A DNA stretch of 64,000 nt from Alphaproteobacteria bacterium. Its GTDB lineage: Bacteria > Pseudomonadota > Alphaproteobacteria > DSM-16000 > Inquilinaceae. A program made the position numbers and the translations under genes. Position 1 is the stretch's first letter; the number at the start of each line of letters is the position of its first letter. The notes below the pieces were generated by a model. The model ran no database searches. It had not been told where the DNA came from and was given only the letters and a program-made list of their open reading frames with translations. This document shows, piece after piece, positions 38,189 through 45,705 of this stretch. Location of the stretch: contig JANQSN010000019.1 of NCBI GenBank assembly GCA_028284045.1, forward strand, positions 113,023 through 177,022. The letters are read 5' to 3'.

Positions 38189-39967
38189 ATGAACCCGATG
38201 GAATTGCCGGACCCGGTCCGACTGGCCGAGACGCCCACCGCGGCGCTCCGCCAGAGTCCCGTGGGGACTGCGAGTCCTGCGGGGACTGCGGGTCCCGCGG
38301 GGACTGCGGGTCCCGCGGCGGGACCCAACGCGTCCGCGGATCGGGCAGCCGGCGCGATCGACTTCGCCGGCCTCTTCCAACATCTCACCAATCCGGTTGC
38401 GGTCGTCGACCCCGCGGGGCGGCTGCTGGCCACCAACGCCGCGTTCGTCACCCATATCGCCGGTGGCAAGGACCGCGCCGGCGACGAACGCGGCTCCGCC
38501 CCGCTGCCGGGGGTGGACGAACCCGCGCTCCTGGCCCTCCTGGCCCGGGGGCGAGCCGACACGATCGACCTCCAGACCGGCGACGGATCGCCGCCGCAGC
38601 GCCTGGCCCTGCGCCCCCTCGACACCGAGGCAGCGGCGCGCGGCCCTTGGCTGGTCGAAGCAATCGGGTCTCTCGACGGCGACCCGAACGAGCCGCGCCC
38701 GGTGCGCGATCGTGATCGCATGAGCGGCCTGCTCGCACTGGGCCAGATGGTGGACCGGCCGGAGACCGAGGTCGTCGCCTATGCGCTCGACCAGGCGATC
38801 AAGCTGACGGAAAGCGCCAACGGCTATCTGCACTTCTTCGACGAAGAGACCGGGAAGATCGCCTTCGGCCTCTGGTCGGAAGGCACGGTCGATGCGTGCC
38901 GGGTCGCCGGGAGCACCCACTGTGATCTCGAAGGCGCCGGGCTGTGGGCGGAGGGCATTCGCCAGCGCCGGGCGGTGATCCACAACGACTACACCGCGAT
39001 CGCCGAGCATAACCGGCTGCCGAGCGGCCATATCCCGATCCGTCGCCATCTGAGCGTGCCCGTCTTCGACGGCGGCGCGCGCATCGTCGCGGTGATCGGC
39101 GTGGCCAACAAGACCGCCCCGTACGACCGCACGGATGTCGAGGAGCTCGACCTGTTCGCCGGCGGCATGTGGCGGATGGTGGCCCATCAGCGCATGCAGC
39201 GCGAGCTGATCGCCGCCCGCGACATGGCGGAGGCCACGAACCACGCGAAATCGGCCTACATCGCCAGGATGAGCCACGAGCTGCGGACGCCGCTCAACGC
39301 CATCATCGGGTTCTCGGAGTTCATGCGCCTGGAGCTGTTCGGCGCGCTGGAGAACCGGCGCTACCGCGACTATGCCAGCGACATTCACAATGCCGGGCGC
39401 TATCTGCTGAACATCATCGAGAACACGCTGGACCTGGTCCGTATCGAGAGCGGCCTGGTCGCGCTGGACGAGAGCGAATTCGACCTCCACGCCCTGACCG
39501 CAGAGCTGCAGGGGCTCACCAGGCCGAAGGCCGAGACCAAGTCGATCACGCTTGACTGGTCGACACCGGCGGAACTGCCGCGGCTGTTCGCCGACCGGCG
39601 CCTGGTCAAGCGGATGATCGTGAACCTGGTCGGCAACGCCCTGAAGTCGACGCCTGAAGGCGGCATGGTCGAGGTGACGGCGCTGGCGGTCGGCGGCGCG
39701 ATATCGATCTCGGTGGCCGATGGCGAGACCGGCCTGGACGACCGTTTCGTGTCCCCGGCGGTGCGGCCGCTGGCGCACGGCATGGGCCGGACCGGCGCCG
39801 GACCGTCGGACCTGGAGGCTGCCGACGACTGGGCGCTTGGCCTGCCCATCGTTCGCTCGCTGGCCGAGCTGCACCAGGGCCGCCTGGAGATCGAGGCGGC
39901 ACAGACCGGCACGATTGCCCGGCTGTGGCTGCCCCCCGACCGGGTGCGGGCTAGATCGGCGGGCTAG
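38189..39967 (+). CDS. Hybrid PAS/GAF sensor histidine kinase
   Basis: A 592-residue cytoplasmic protein without transmembrane helices. After a repeat-bearing leader (Gly-Thr-Ala-(Ser/Gly)-Pro-Ala, about 25-45) there is a PAS-like segment (about 58-160) and a GAF domain (about 180-335: TESANGYLHFFDEETGKI to AVIGVANKTAPYD). The dimerisation domain follows, with His363 in MSHELRTPLNAIIGF. The ATPase domain has the N-box NLVGNALKSTPEGG, but the G1 box reads VADGETGLDD instead of DTGxG; the G2 region LGLPIVRSLAELHQG is good. No response regulator is adjacent. It probably phosphorylates a distant partner after sensing a soluble signal. Confidence 0.88.
   Translation: MNPMELPDPVRLAETPTAALRQSPVGTASPAGTAGPAGTAGPAAGPNASADRAAGAIDFAGLFQHLTNPVAVVDPAGRLLATNAAFVTHIAGGKDRAGDERGSAPLPGVDEPALLALLARGRADTIDLQTGDGSPPQRLALRPLDTEAAARGPWLVEAIGSLDGDPNEPRPVRDRDRMSGLLALGQMVDRPETEVVAYALDQAIKLTESANGYLHFFDEETGKIAFGLWSEGTVDACRVAGSTHCDLEGAGLWAEGIRQRRAVIHNDYTAIAEHNRLPSGHIPIRRHLSVPVFDGGARIVAVIGVANKTAPYDRTDVEELDLFAGGMWRMVAHQRMQRELIAARDMAEATNHAKSAYIARMSHELRTPLNAIIGFSEFMRLELFGALENRRYRDYASDIHNAGRYLLNIIENTLDLVRIESGLVALDESEFDLHALTAELQGLTRPKAETKSITLDWSTPAELPRLFADRRLVKRMIVNLVGNALKSTPEGGMVEVTALAVGGAISISVADGETGLDDRFVSPAVRPLAHGMGRTGAGPSDLEAADDWALGLPIVRSLAELHQGRLEIEAAQTGTIARLWLPPDRVRARSAG
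38263..38316 (+). repeat. Three 18-base tandem repeats in the kinase gene
   Basis: Copies start at 38263, 38281 and 38299, each GGGGACTGCG(A/G)GTCC(C/T)GC. They encode Gly-Thr-Ala-(Ser/Gly)-Pro-Ala three times near the N-terminus, in frame, so copy-number change would only lengthen a flexible leader. Confidence 0.9.
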
Positions 39968-40017
39968 ATCAACCTGCGTTCAGATGGACTCATCTGAACG
40001 CAGATAAGTTGATCTAG
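39964..40017. repeat. Long hairpin at the kinase stop codon
   Basis: Outer arms CTAGATCAAC and GTTGATCTAG (10 bases) and inner arms CTGCGTTCAGATG and CATCTGAACGCAG (13 bases) are perfect; the loop is GACT with four unpaired bases (ATAA) on the right side. The TAG stop of the kinase is inside the left arm. It could act as a terminator-like structure for both converging genes. Confidence 0.85.
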
Positions 40018-40026
40018 TTCAAAGTG

Positions 40027-40070
40027 TTAGAGCATCTTATCTGCGTCCATTCGGACGCAGGATGCTCTAA
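40027..40070. repeat. Second related hairpin at the ctaA stop codon
   Basis: Arms TTAGAGCATC/GATGCTCTAA and CTGCGTCC/GGACGCAG are perfect, with TTAT unpaired on the left side and a loop of ATTC. It shares CTGCGT with the first hairpin. On the minus strand it encodes the last 14 residues of CtaA plus the stop. Confidence 0.85.
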
Positions 40071-41142
40071 GCCGCCGGATGGTCAGGATCAACAGGCCGA
40101 TCAGGACCAGCGCGCCGGCCTGATGCAGGGCCGCCAACGGAATGGCCACGAAGCTCAGCAGCGTGGCGATGCCCAGCACGACCTGCCCGACCCCCACCAC
40201 CGCGAGCGCGGCGGCGACCCGCGCCAGGCCGGCCCGCGCCACCTGAACCGAGAAAGCCAGGACGCCGGCCAGCGCCAGGAACGCCAGCCAGCGGTGCAGA
40301 AACTGGACCAGGGCCGTGTTCTCGAACGGCAATTGCCACGGGGCGACCGCCGCCGGGGCGGCGACATAGGCCGCCTCCACCGACAGCGCCTGCGGCGGCA
40401 GCCAGTATGCCCCCATCCGCGGCCAGGTGTTGTAGCCGATGCCGGCGTCCAGCCCGGCGACGAAGGCGCCCCACACGGCCGTCACGGCGACCGCCGCCAG
40501 CGCCAGCCAGCCGAGCCGCCGCCCCCCGGCGACGGCCTGCGCCCGCGCTGCGCGCCCGCCGTCCAGCAGGTCCGTCGCCTGCCAGACCAAGAGCGCATAG
40601 ATCAGCACGGCGAGGCCGAGATGGGCTGCCAGCCTGTAATGGCTGACCGACGGTCGGTCGACCAGCCCGCTGGCCACCATGTACCAACCCAGCACCCCCT
40701 GCAGCCCGCCCAGGACCAACAGGCCGAGGAGGCGGAGGCTCAGCCCCGGCCGGCCGGCCAGATGGCCACGCAGCCAGAACCAGGCCAGCGGCACTGCATA
40801 GGCCAGGCCGATCAGCCGCCCCCACAGCCGGTGGAACCACTCCCAGAAAAAGATGCGCCGGAAGTCCTCCAGCGACATGCCGGCGTTCTTCAGCCGGTAT
40901 TCGGGCGTCTCGCGGTAGAGGTCGAAGACGCGCTGCCATTCCGCCTCGCTCAAGGGCGGCAGCGCGCCGATCAGCGGACGCCATTCGACCATCGACAGGC
41001 CGCTTTCCGTCAGCCGCGTGATCGCGCCGATCACCGTCATCGCGAACACCAGGGCCGCGACGCCGTAGAGCCACAGCGCCATCGCCCGATCGGGCGCCGC
41101 GTCCTGCGCCCCCGCCCCGGTCCTGTCCAATACCCGTTCCAT
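40027..41142 (-). CDS. ctaA: Heme A synthase (COX15/CtaA family)
   Basis: A 371-residue membrane enzyme that oxidises heme O to heme A for cytochrome aa3 oxidase. It has about eight helices. Conserved heme-ligating histidines are in FFWEWFHRLWGRLIG, SHYRLAAHLGLAV, QFLHRWLAF and LHQAGALVLIG, the two-repeat arrangement of CtaA. RLTESGLSMVEWRPLIGALPPL is the alphaproteobacterial COX15 signature. ATG 41142 is chosen over a long upstream frame. The C-terminal RASCVRMDADKML comes from the hairpin repeat rather than conserved sequence. Confidence 0.95.
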   Translation of the reverse strand: MERVLDRTGAGAQDAAPDRAMALWLYGVAALVFAMTVIGAITRLTESGLSMVEWRPLIGALPPLSEAEWQRVFDLYRETPEYRLKNAGMSLEDFRRIFFWEWFHRLWGRLIGLAYAVPLAWFWLRGHLAGRPGLSLRLLGLLVLGGLQGVLGWYMVASGLVDRPSVSHYRLAAHLGLAVLIYALLVWQATDLLDGGRAARAQAVAGGRRLGWLALAAVAVTAVWGAFVAGLDAGIGYNTWPRMGAYWLPPQALSVEAAYVAAPAAVAPWQLPFENTALVQFLHRWLAFLALAGVLAFSVQVARAGLARVAAALAVVGVGQVVLGIATLLSFVAIPLAALHQAGALVLIGLLILTIRRLRASCVRMDADKML

Positions 41143-41512
41143 GACCCGCACTCTATCCGCCCCGAAGCCATCGCCGTCGTCACACGGCGTCGCATGATCT
41201 AGCATGGAACCCGACGGGTTCGACGATCGGAGCCGGAGATGAGCATCGCCGAGGACGCCGCGTTGCGGATAAACCTGCCGGCGTTCCTCGCCCATAGGGG
41301 CACGGCCGCCGGATAGCCGCCGGGCGCGGCGTCTTCGCAATCGCAGAATGCGGTCGACGCCTGGAACGAGACAGGCCCGCGCGACATCTCTATAACGAGC
41401 CGCCGGATCCCGCAGCCGGATACCCTATCGGCGGCCACGGTCGGCCGTCGCGGCCGACGGCCCGGCGCGGCCGCATCGCCTTTTCACTGCCACCCCTTTC
41501 GATGATGCACCG
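41143..41512. other. Intergenic region upstream of ctaA and the fused oxidoreductase
   Basis: The 370 bases between two divergent genes hold one short possible reading frame (41239-41316) and otherwise no recognisable RNA, repeat or gene. Both flanking promoters should lie here, but no box was assigned with confidence. Confidence 0.6.
41239..41316 (+). CDS. Possible 25-residue small protein
   Basis: An ATG preceded by CGGAGCCGGAG opens a frame for MSIAEDAALRINLPAFLAHR and five further residues before a TAG. The ribosome-site spacing is good, but the peptide matches nothing I know and codon evidence is too short. It may be a leader peptide or chance. Confidence 0.2.
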   Translation: MSIAEDAALRINLPAFLAHRGTAAG

Positions 41513-44500
41513 ATGACCGTTCTGACGCTCGCCCATGGCCTCGCCTTCGACGACCTCTACGACCCCGCCGGCCTGGCGCGGATCGACGCGCTGTTCCTGG
41601 GCCATCTGGAGGCCGCGGACCCCGATCTCGCGACCCGGCTCCACGCCGCGCGCCTGGCGCCGGCCGACCTGCCGGCCAAGGAGACCTCCGACCTGCTGAT
41701 CGCGGTGGGGCCGGTGCTGGAGGCATTCCTGGTCCAGCTCTTCGGTACTGCCGATCCGGCGGCGGCGCTGGCGGCGGAACACCATCGCCTGGCCCCCCTG
41801 TTCACCGTCAAGCGGCAGTTCGTCCAGCGCCAGGCCGCCAAGAAGATCAAGCCGGATGCGGCGGCCGCCCTCGACGGCGCGGCGGTCACCGCGGCGCTGG
41901 CCGCACATCTCGACGATCCGGCGGACGAGTTGGCCTTCGCCAACGCCGTCCTGGCCTGGCAGGCGGACGAGGCCGGCCAGGCCGACGCCCTCGACGCCGC
42001 GCTGACCTACGCCGCCTGGGCGCTCAATGCCGCCGACGGGCGCGCCCGCCACGGCGACGGCATCCTCTTCCAGGTGCCGGAGAAGACCGACCCCTACGCA
42101 CTGATCGAGCTCGACCACGAGACGGTGGCGGGCGCCGACTGCATCCATTTCGAGGCGGGCCGCCTGCGCCGTCGCGAGGGCTTCGCGCTGACCGATGCCG
42201 GCACCGACCTCGCCGGGGCACTCGACCAGGCGAACTACTGCATCTGGTGCCACAACCAGGGCAAGGATAGCTGCGCGAAGGGCCTGACCGACCGCAAGAC
42301 GGGCGCCTTCCAGAAGAGCCCGTTCGGCGTCACGCTGGCCGGCTGCCCCCTGGAAGAGAAGATCAGCGAATTCCACCTGCTGAAGACCCAGGGCCACGCC
42401 ATCGGCGCGCTGGCGATGATCGCCGTCGACAACCCGCTGTGCGCCGCCACCGGGCACCGGATCTGCAACGACTGCATGAAGTCGTGCATCTATCAGCGCC
42501 AGCAGCCGGTCGACATCCCCCAGGCCGAGACGCGCACGTTGAAGGACGTGCTGGCCCTGCCCTGGGGCTTCGAGATCTACGGCCTGCTGACCCGCTGGAA
42601 CCCGCTGAACCTGGAGCGGCCCACGCCGCGGCCGGCGAGCGGGCGGTCGGTGCTGGTGGTCGGCCTCGGCCCCGCCGGCTTCAACCTGTCCCATCACCTG
42701 CTGAACGACGGCCACCGCGTGGTCGCCATCGACGGGCTGAAGATCGAGCCCTTGCCGGCGGAGTTGTGCGGCGTGCGCGCCGACGGGTCCCACGCCGATT
42801 TCCGGCCGATCCATGACGTGGCGGAACTGATCGAAGGGCTGGATGAGCGCACCATGGCCGGCTTCGGCGGGGTGGCCGAATACGGCATCACCGTGCGCTG
42901 GGACAAGAACTTCCTGAAGATCGTGCGCCTGCTGCTGGAGCGGCGGCGGACCTTCGCCATGGTCGGCGGCGTGCGCTTCGGCGGCACGGTGACCTTCGAA
43001 GATGCCGTGGCCGCGGGCTTCGACCATGTCGCGCTGTGCGCGGGTGCCGGCCGGCCGACGGTCATCGACATGCCGGGCGCGCTGGCCCGGGGCGTGCGCA
43101 TGGCCTCGGACTTCCTGATGGCGCTGCAGCTCACCGGCGCCGCCAAGCCCGACAGCATCGCCAATCTGCAGATCCGCCTGCCGGTGGTGGTCATCGGCGG
43201 CGGCCTGACCGCCATCGACACGGCGACGGAGAGTCTCGCCTACTACCCCGTCCAGGTGGAGAAGTTCCTCAGCCGCTACGAGGCGCTGGTCGGCGAGCAG
43301 GGCGAGGAGGCGGTGACCCGCCGCTGGTCGGCGGAGGACCGCACGGTCGCGGAGGAGTTCCTCGGCCACGCCCGCGCCATCCGGGCGGAGCGGGCGGCCG
43401 CGGCGGCGGACGGCCGCCCGGCGCGCATCCAGGAGCTGCTGATCGGCTGGGGCGGCGCCACGCTGGCCTATCGCCGCCGGCTGATCGACGCGCCCAGCTA
43501 CACCCTGAACCATGAGGAGGTGGCAAAGGCGCTGGAGGAAGGCATCCGCTTCGCCGAGCTGTTGGCACCGGTGGCGGTGGAGACGGACGCGGCCGGCCAT
43601 GCGGCGGGCCTGACCTGCGCGGTCCAGGCGATCGGCGAAGACGGCCGCCCCGGCGATACCGGCCGGCGGGTCACCCTGCCGGCGCGCAGCGTGCTGGTCG
43701 CCGCCGGCACCCAGCCCAACACCGTGCTCGCCCGCGAGGCGCCGCATCTGGTCAAGCTCGACGGCAAATACTTCCAGGCGATCGATGCGACCGGCCAGCC
43801 GGTCAGCCCGGAACGCGTGTCCAAGCCCGGCACGCCGGAGGTGCTGATGGCCCGGGTCGGCGACGGGCGTTTCGCGTCCTTCTGGGGCGATCTGCATCCC
43901 AGCTTCGCCGGCAATGTCGTGAAGGCGATGGGCGGCACCAAGCAGGGCTATCCGGTGGTCACCGACGTGCTGGCGCAGGCGCCGGTGCCGGCGGCGCCGG
44001 CCGACACGCTGGCTTGGGCGAACCGCGCGCTGCGCGCCACCGTCCATCGCGTGGAGCGGCTGACGCCGACCATCGTGGAGGTGGTGGTGCACGCCCCCGC
44101 CGCCGCGCGCGGCTTCCATCCCGGCCAGTTCTACCGGCTGCAGAACTACGAGACGACGGCGCCCCAGGCCGGCGGGACACGGCTGGCCATGGAGGGATTG
44201 GCGATGACCGGCGCCTGGGTCGACCGCGAGGCCGGCTTGCTGTCGACCATCGCCTTGGAGATGGGCGGATCGTCGGATCTGTGCGCGCTGCTGCAGCCGG
44301 GCGAGCCGGTGATCCTGATGGGGCCGACCGGCACGCCGACGGAGACGCCGGCCGGCGAGACGGCGCTGCTGGTCGGCGGCGGGCTCGGCAACGCCGTCCT
44401 GTTCTCGATCGGCCAGGCGATGCGGGCGGCCGGCAGCCGCGTGCTCTATTTCGCCGGCTACAAGGCGATCGCCGACCGCTACAAGGTCGACCAGATCGAG

Positions 44501-45001
44501 GCCGCCGCCGACCGCGTGATCTGGGCCTGCGACGAGGCGCCCGGCTTCCCGGCCACCCGGCCGGGCGACCGCAGCTTCGTCGGCAACATCGTCGAGGCGA
44601 TGGTGGACTACGCCAAGGACCCCGGCGACCTGCCGCTGGCCGACGTCGACCGGGTGATCTGCATCGGCTCCGACCGCATGATGGCGGCGGTGGCGGCGGC
44701 CCGGCACGGCGTGCTGAAGCCGTTCATCAAGCCCGACCATGTGGCGATCGGCTCGATCAACTCCCCCATGCAATGCATGATGAAGGAGATCTGCGCCCAG
44801 TGCCTGCAGCCGCACATCGATCCCGAGACCGGCAAGCGCACGGTGGTGTTCAGTTGCTTCAACCAGGACCAGCCGCTGGACGCGGTCGATTTCGCCGCGC
44901 TGCATGAACGGCTCGGCCAGAACAGCCTTCAGGAGAAGCTGACGGCCCTATGGATCGACCGCTGCCTGCGCCAACTCAACATCCGCGCCGCGGCGGAGTG
45001 A
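41513..45001 (+). CDS. Fused GltD-like/PyrK-like (Nfn-type) pyridine-nucleotide oxidoreductase
   Basis: A 1162-residue cytosolic flavoprotein. Residues 1-235 are an unrecognised helical domain. Near 243-330 is a cysteine-rich iron-sulfur region (YCIWCHNQGKDSC, GCPLEEK, ICNDCMKSC). A two-dinucleotide (FAD/NADPH) GltD-like domain follows, with VVGLGPAGFNLSHHL near 381 and VVIGGGLTAIDTATE near 563. From about 840 it continues as a ferredoxin-reductase/PyrK-type module with GGGLGNAVLFSIG and a C-terminal CMMKEICAQC plus FSC, typical of a 2Fe-2S site. The arrangement matches the two subunits of NADH-dependent ferredoxin:NADP oxidoreductase joined head to tail. Electron bifurcation or glutamate-synthase-like transfer are possibilities. 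The ATG at 41513 gives a natural start. Neighbours give no pathway clue. Confidence 0.78.
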   Translation: MTVLTLAHGLAFDDLYDPAGLARIDALFLGHLEAADPDLATRLHAARLAPADLPAKETSDLLIAVGPVLEAFLVQLFGTADPAAALAAEHHRLAPLFTVKRQFVQRQAAKKIKPDAAAALDGAAVTAALAAHLDDPADELAFANAVLAWQADEAGQADALDAALTYAAWALNAADGRARHGDGILFQVPEKTDPYALIELDHETVAGADCIHFEAGRLRRREGFALTDAGTDLAGALDQANYCIWCHNQGKDSCAKGLTDRKTGAFQKSPFGVTLAGCPLEEKISEFHLLKTQGHAIGALAMIAVDNPLCAATGHRICNDCMKSCIYQRQQPVDIPQAETRTLKDVLALPWGFEIYGLLTRWNPLNLERPTPRPASGRSVLVVGLGPAGFNLSHHLLNDGHRVVAIDGLKIEPLPAELCGVRADGSHADFRPIHDVAELIEGLDERTMAGFGGVAEYGITVRWDKNFLKIVRLLLERRRTFAMVGGVRFGGTVTFEDAVAAGFDHVALCAGAGRPTVIDMPGALARGVRMASDFLMALQLTGAAKPDSIANLQIRLPVVVIGGGLTAIDTATESLAYYPVQVEKFLSRYEALVGEQGEEAVTRRWSAEDRTVAEEFLGHARAIRAERAAAAADGRPARIQELLIGWGGATLAYRRRLIDAPSYTLNHEEVAKALEEGIRFAELLAPVAVETDAAGHAAGLTCAVQAIGEDGRPGDTGRRVTLPARSVLVAAGTQPNTVLAREAPHLVKLDGKYFQAIDATGQPVSPERVSKPGTPEVLMARVGDGRFASFWGDLHPSFAGNVVKAMGGTKQGYPVVTDVLAQAPVPAAPADTLAWANRALRATVHRVERLTPTIVEVVVHAPAAARGFHPGQFYRLQNYETTAPQAGGTRLAMEGLAMTGAWVDREAGLLSTIALEMGGSSDLCALLQPGEPVILMGPTGTPTETPAGETALLVGGGLGNAVLFSIGQAMRAAGSRVLYFAGYKAIADRYKVDQIEAAADRVIWACDEAPGFPATRPGDRSFVGNIVEAMVDYAKDPGDLPLADVDRVICIGSDRMMAAVAAARHGVLKPFIKPDHVAIGSINSPMQCMMKEICAQCLQPHIDPETGKRTVVFSCFNQDQPLDAVDFAALHERLGQNSLQEKLTALWIDRCLRQLNIRAAAE

Positions 45002-45055
45002 CGGGCGGCGGACGATCCTGGGCGGGCGGTGCGATGTCGCCCGCCCGCGAGACGG

Positions 45056-45541
45056 TCAGTGCTCGTCGTCGCCGTTGAACATCTGTTCCTGGACGTAGTT
45101 CTGGACGCCGACGCGATTGACCAAGTCGAGCTGGGTTTCCAGCCAGTCGATGTGTTCCTCGGTCTCTTCCAGGATCTTGGAGAGGATGTCGCGGCTGACG
45201 AAGTCGCGCGCCTCTTCCGCCGCCGGGATCGCCTCTTTCAGGCAGCGCTGATTGCCGAGCTCCGACCCGAGATCGCAGTTCAAGATCTCGACGACATCCT
45301 CGCCGATATTGATCTTGTGCATGTCCTGAAGATTCGGCAGGCCGTCCAGCATCAGGATCCGCTCGATCAGCATGTCGGCATGCTTCATCTCGCCGACGCT
45401 TTCTTTGTACACGACCCCCGCGAGCTTGAGCACACCCCAGTTGCGCAAGATCCGCGCGTGCAGGAAGTACTGATTGATCGCGGTCAACTCGTTCTTCAAG
45501 ATTGTGTTGAGATGCTTGAGAACTTTCTTGTCGCCTTGCAT
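45056..45541 (-). CDS. bfr: Bacterioferritin
   Basis: A 161-residue ferritin-like iron-storage protein, the usual length. The dinuclear iron ligands Glu18, Glu51, His54 and the later Glu94/Glu127/His130 region ([13 protein letters not shown]) are present, and Met52 (GEMKH) is the heme-binding methionine. Tyr25 is conserved. Twenty-four subunits form a cage that oxidises and stores iron. It is alone, minus strand, with a palindrome about 145 bases upstream that may be an iron-regulator site. Start ATG 45541. Confidence 0.96.
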   Translation of the reverse strand: MQGDKKVLKHLNTILKNELTAINQYFLHARILRNWGVLKLAGVVYKESVGEMKHADMLIERILMLDGLPNLQDMHKINIGEDVVEILNCDLGSELGNQRCLKEAIPAAEEARDFVSRDILSKILEETEEHIDWLETQLDLVNRVGVQNYVQEQMFNGDDEH

Positions 45542-45685
45542 GGAACGGGCGCTCCTCGGGATGGGCTGGAACGGGGGAATGCCGGACGGCAGCGGCGTTC
45601 GGATTCCCAAGTACAATAGGGGCCGATCGGCTGCGCGCAAGAGGACAGCCTATGCCGACCCCCACAATTCATCAGAAATTGAAAA

Positions 45686-45702
45686 TCATTCGCGGAGAAT
45701 GA
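45686..45702. promoter_or_regulatory. Inverted repeat upstream of bfr (possible iron-regulator site)
   Basis: TCATTC-GCGGA-GAATGA forms six-base perfect arms in an AT-rich patch (GAAAATCATTC precedes). The region resembles Fur-family sites in base composition, and bacterioferritin genes are classic Fur/Irr targets. It lies 145 bases from the start codon and could equally belong to the end of malQ. Speculative. Confidence 0.3.
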
Positions 45703-45705
45703 CAG

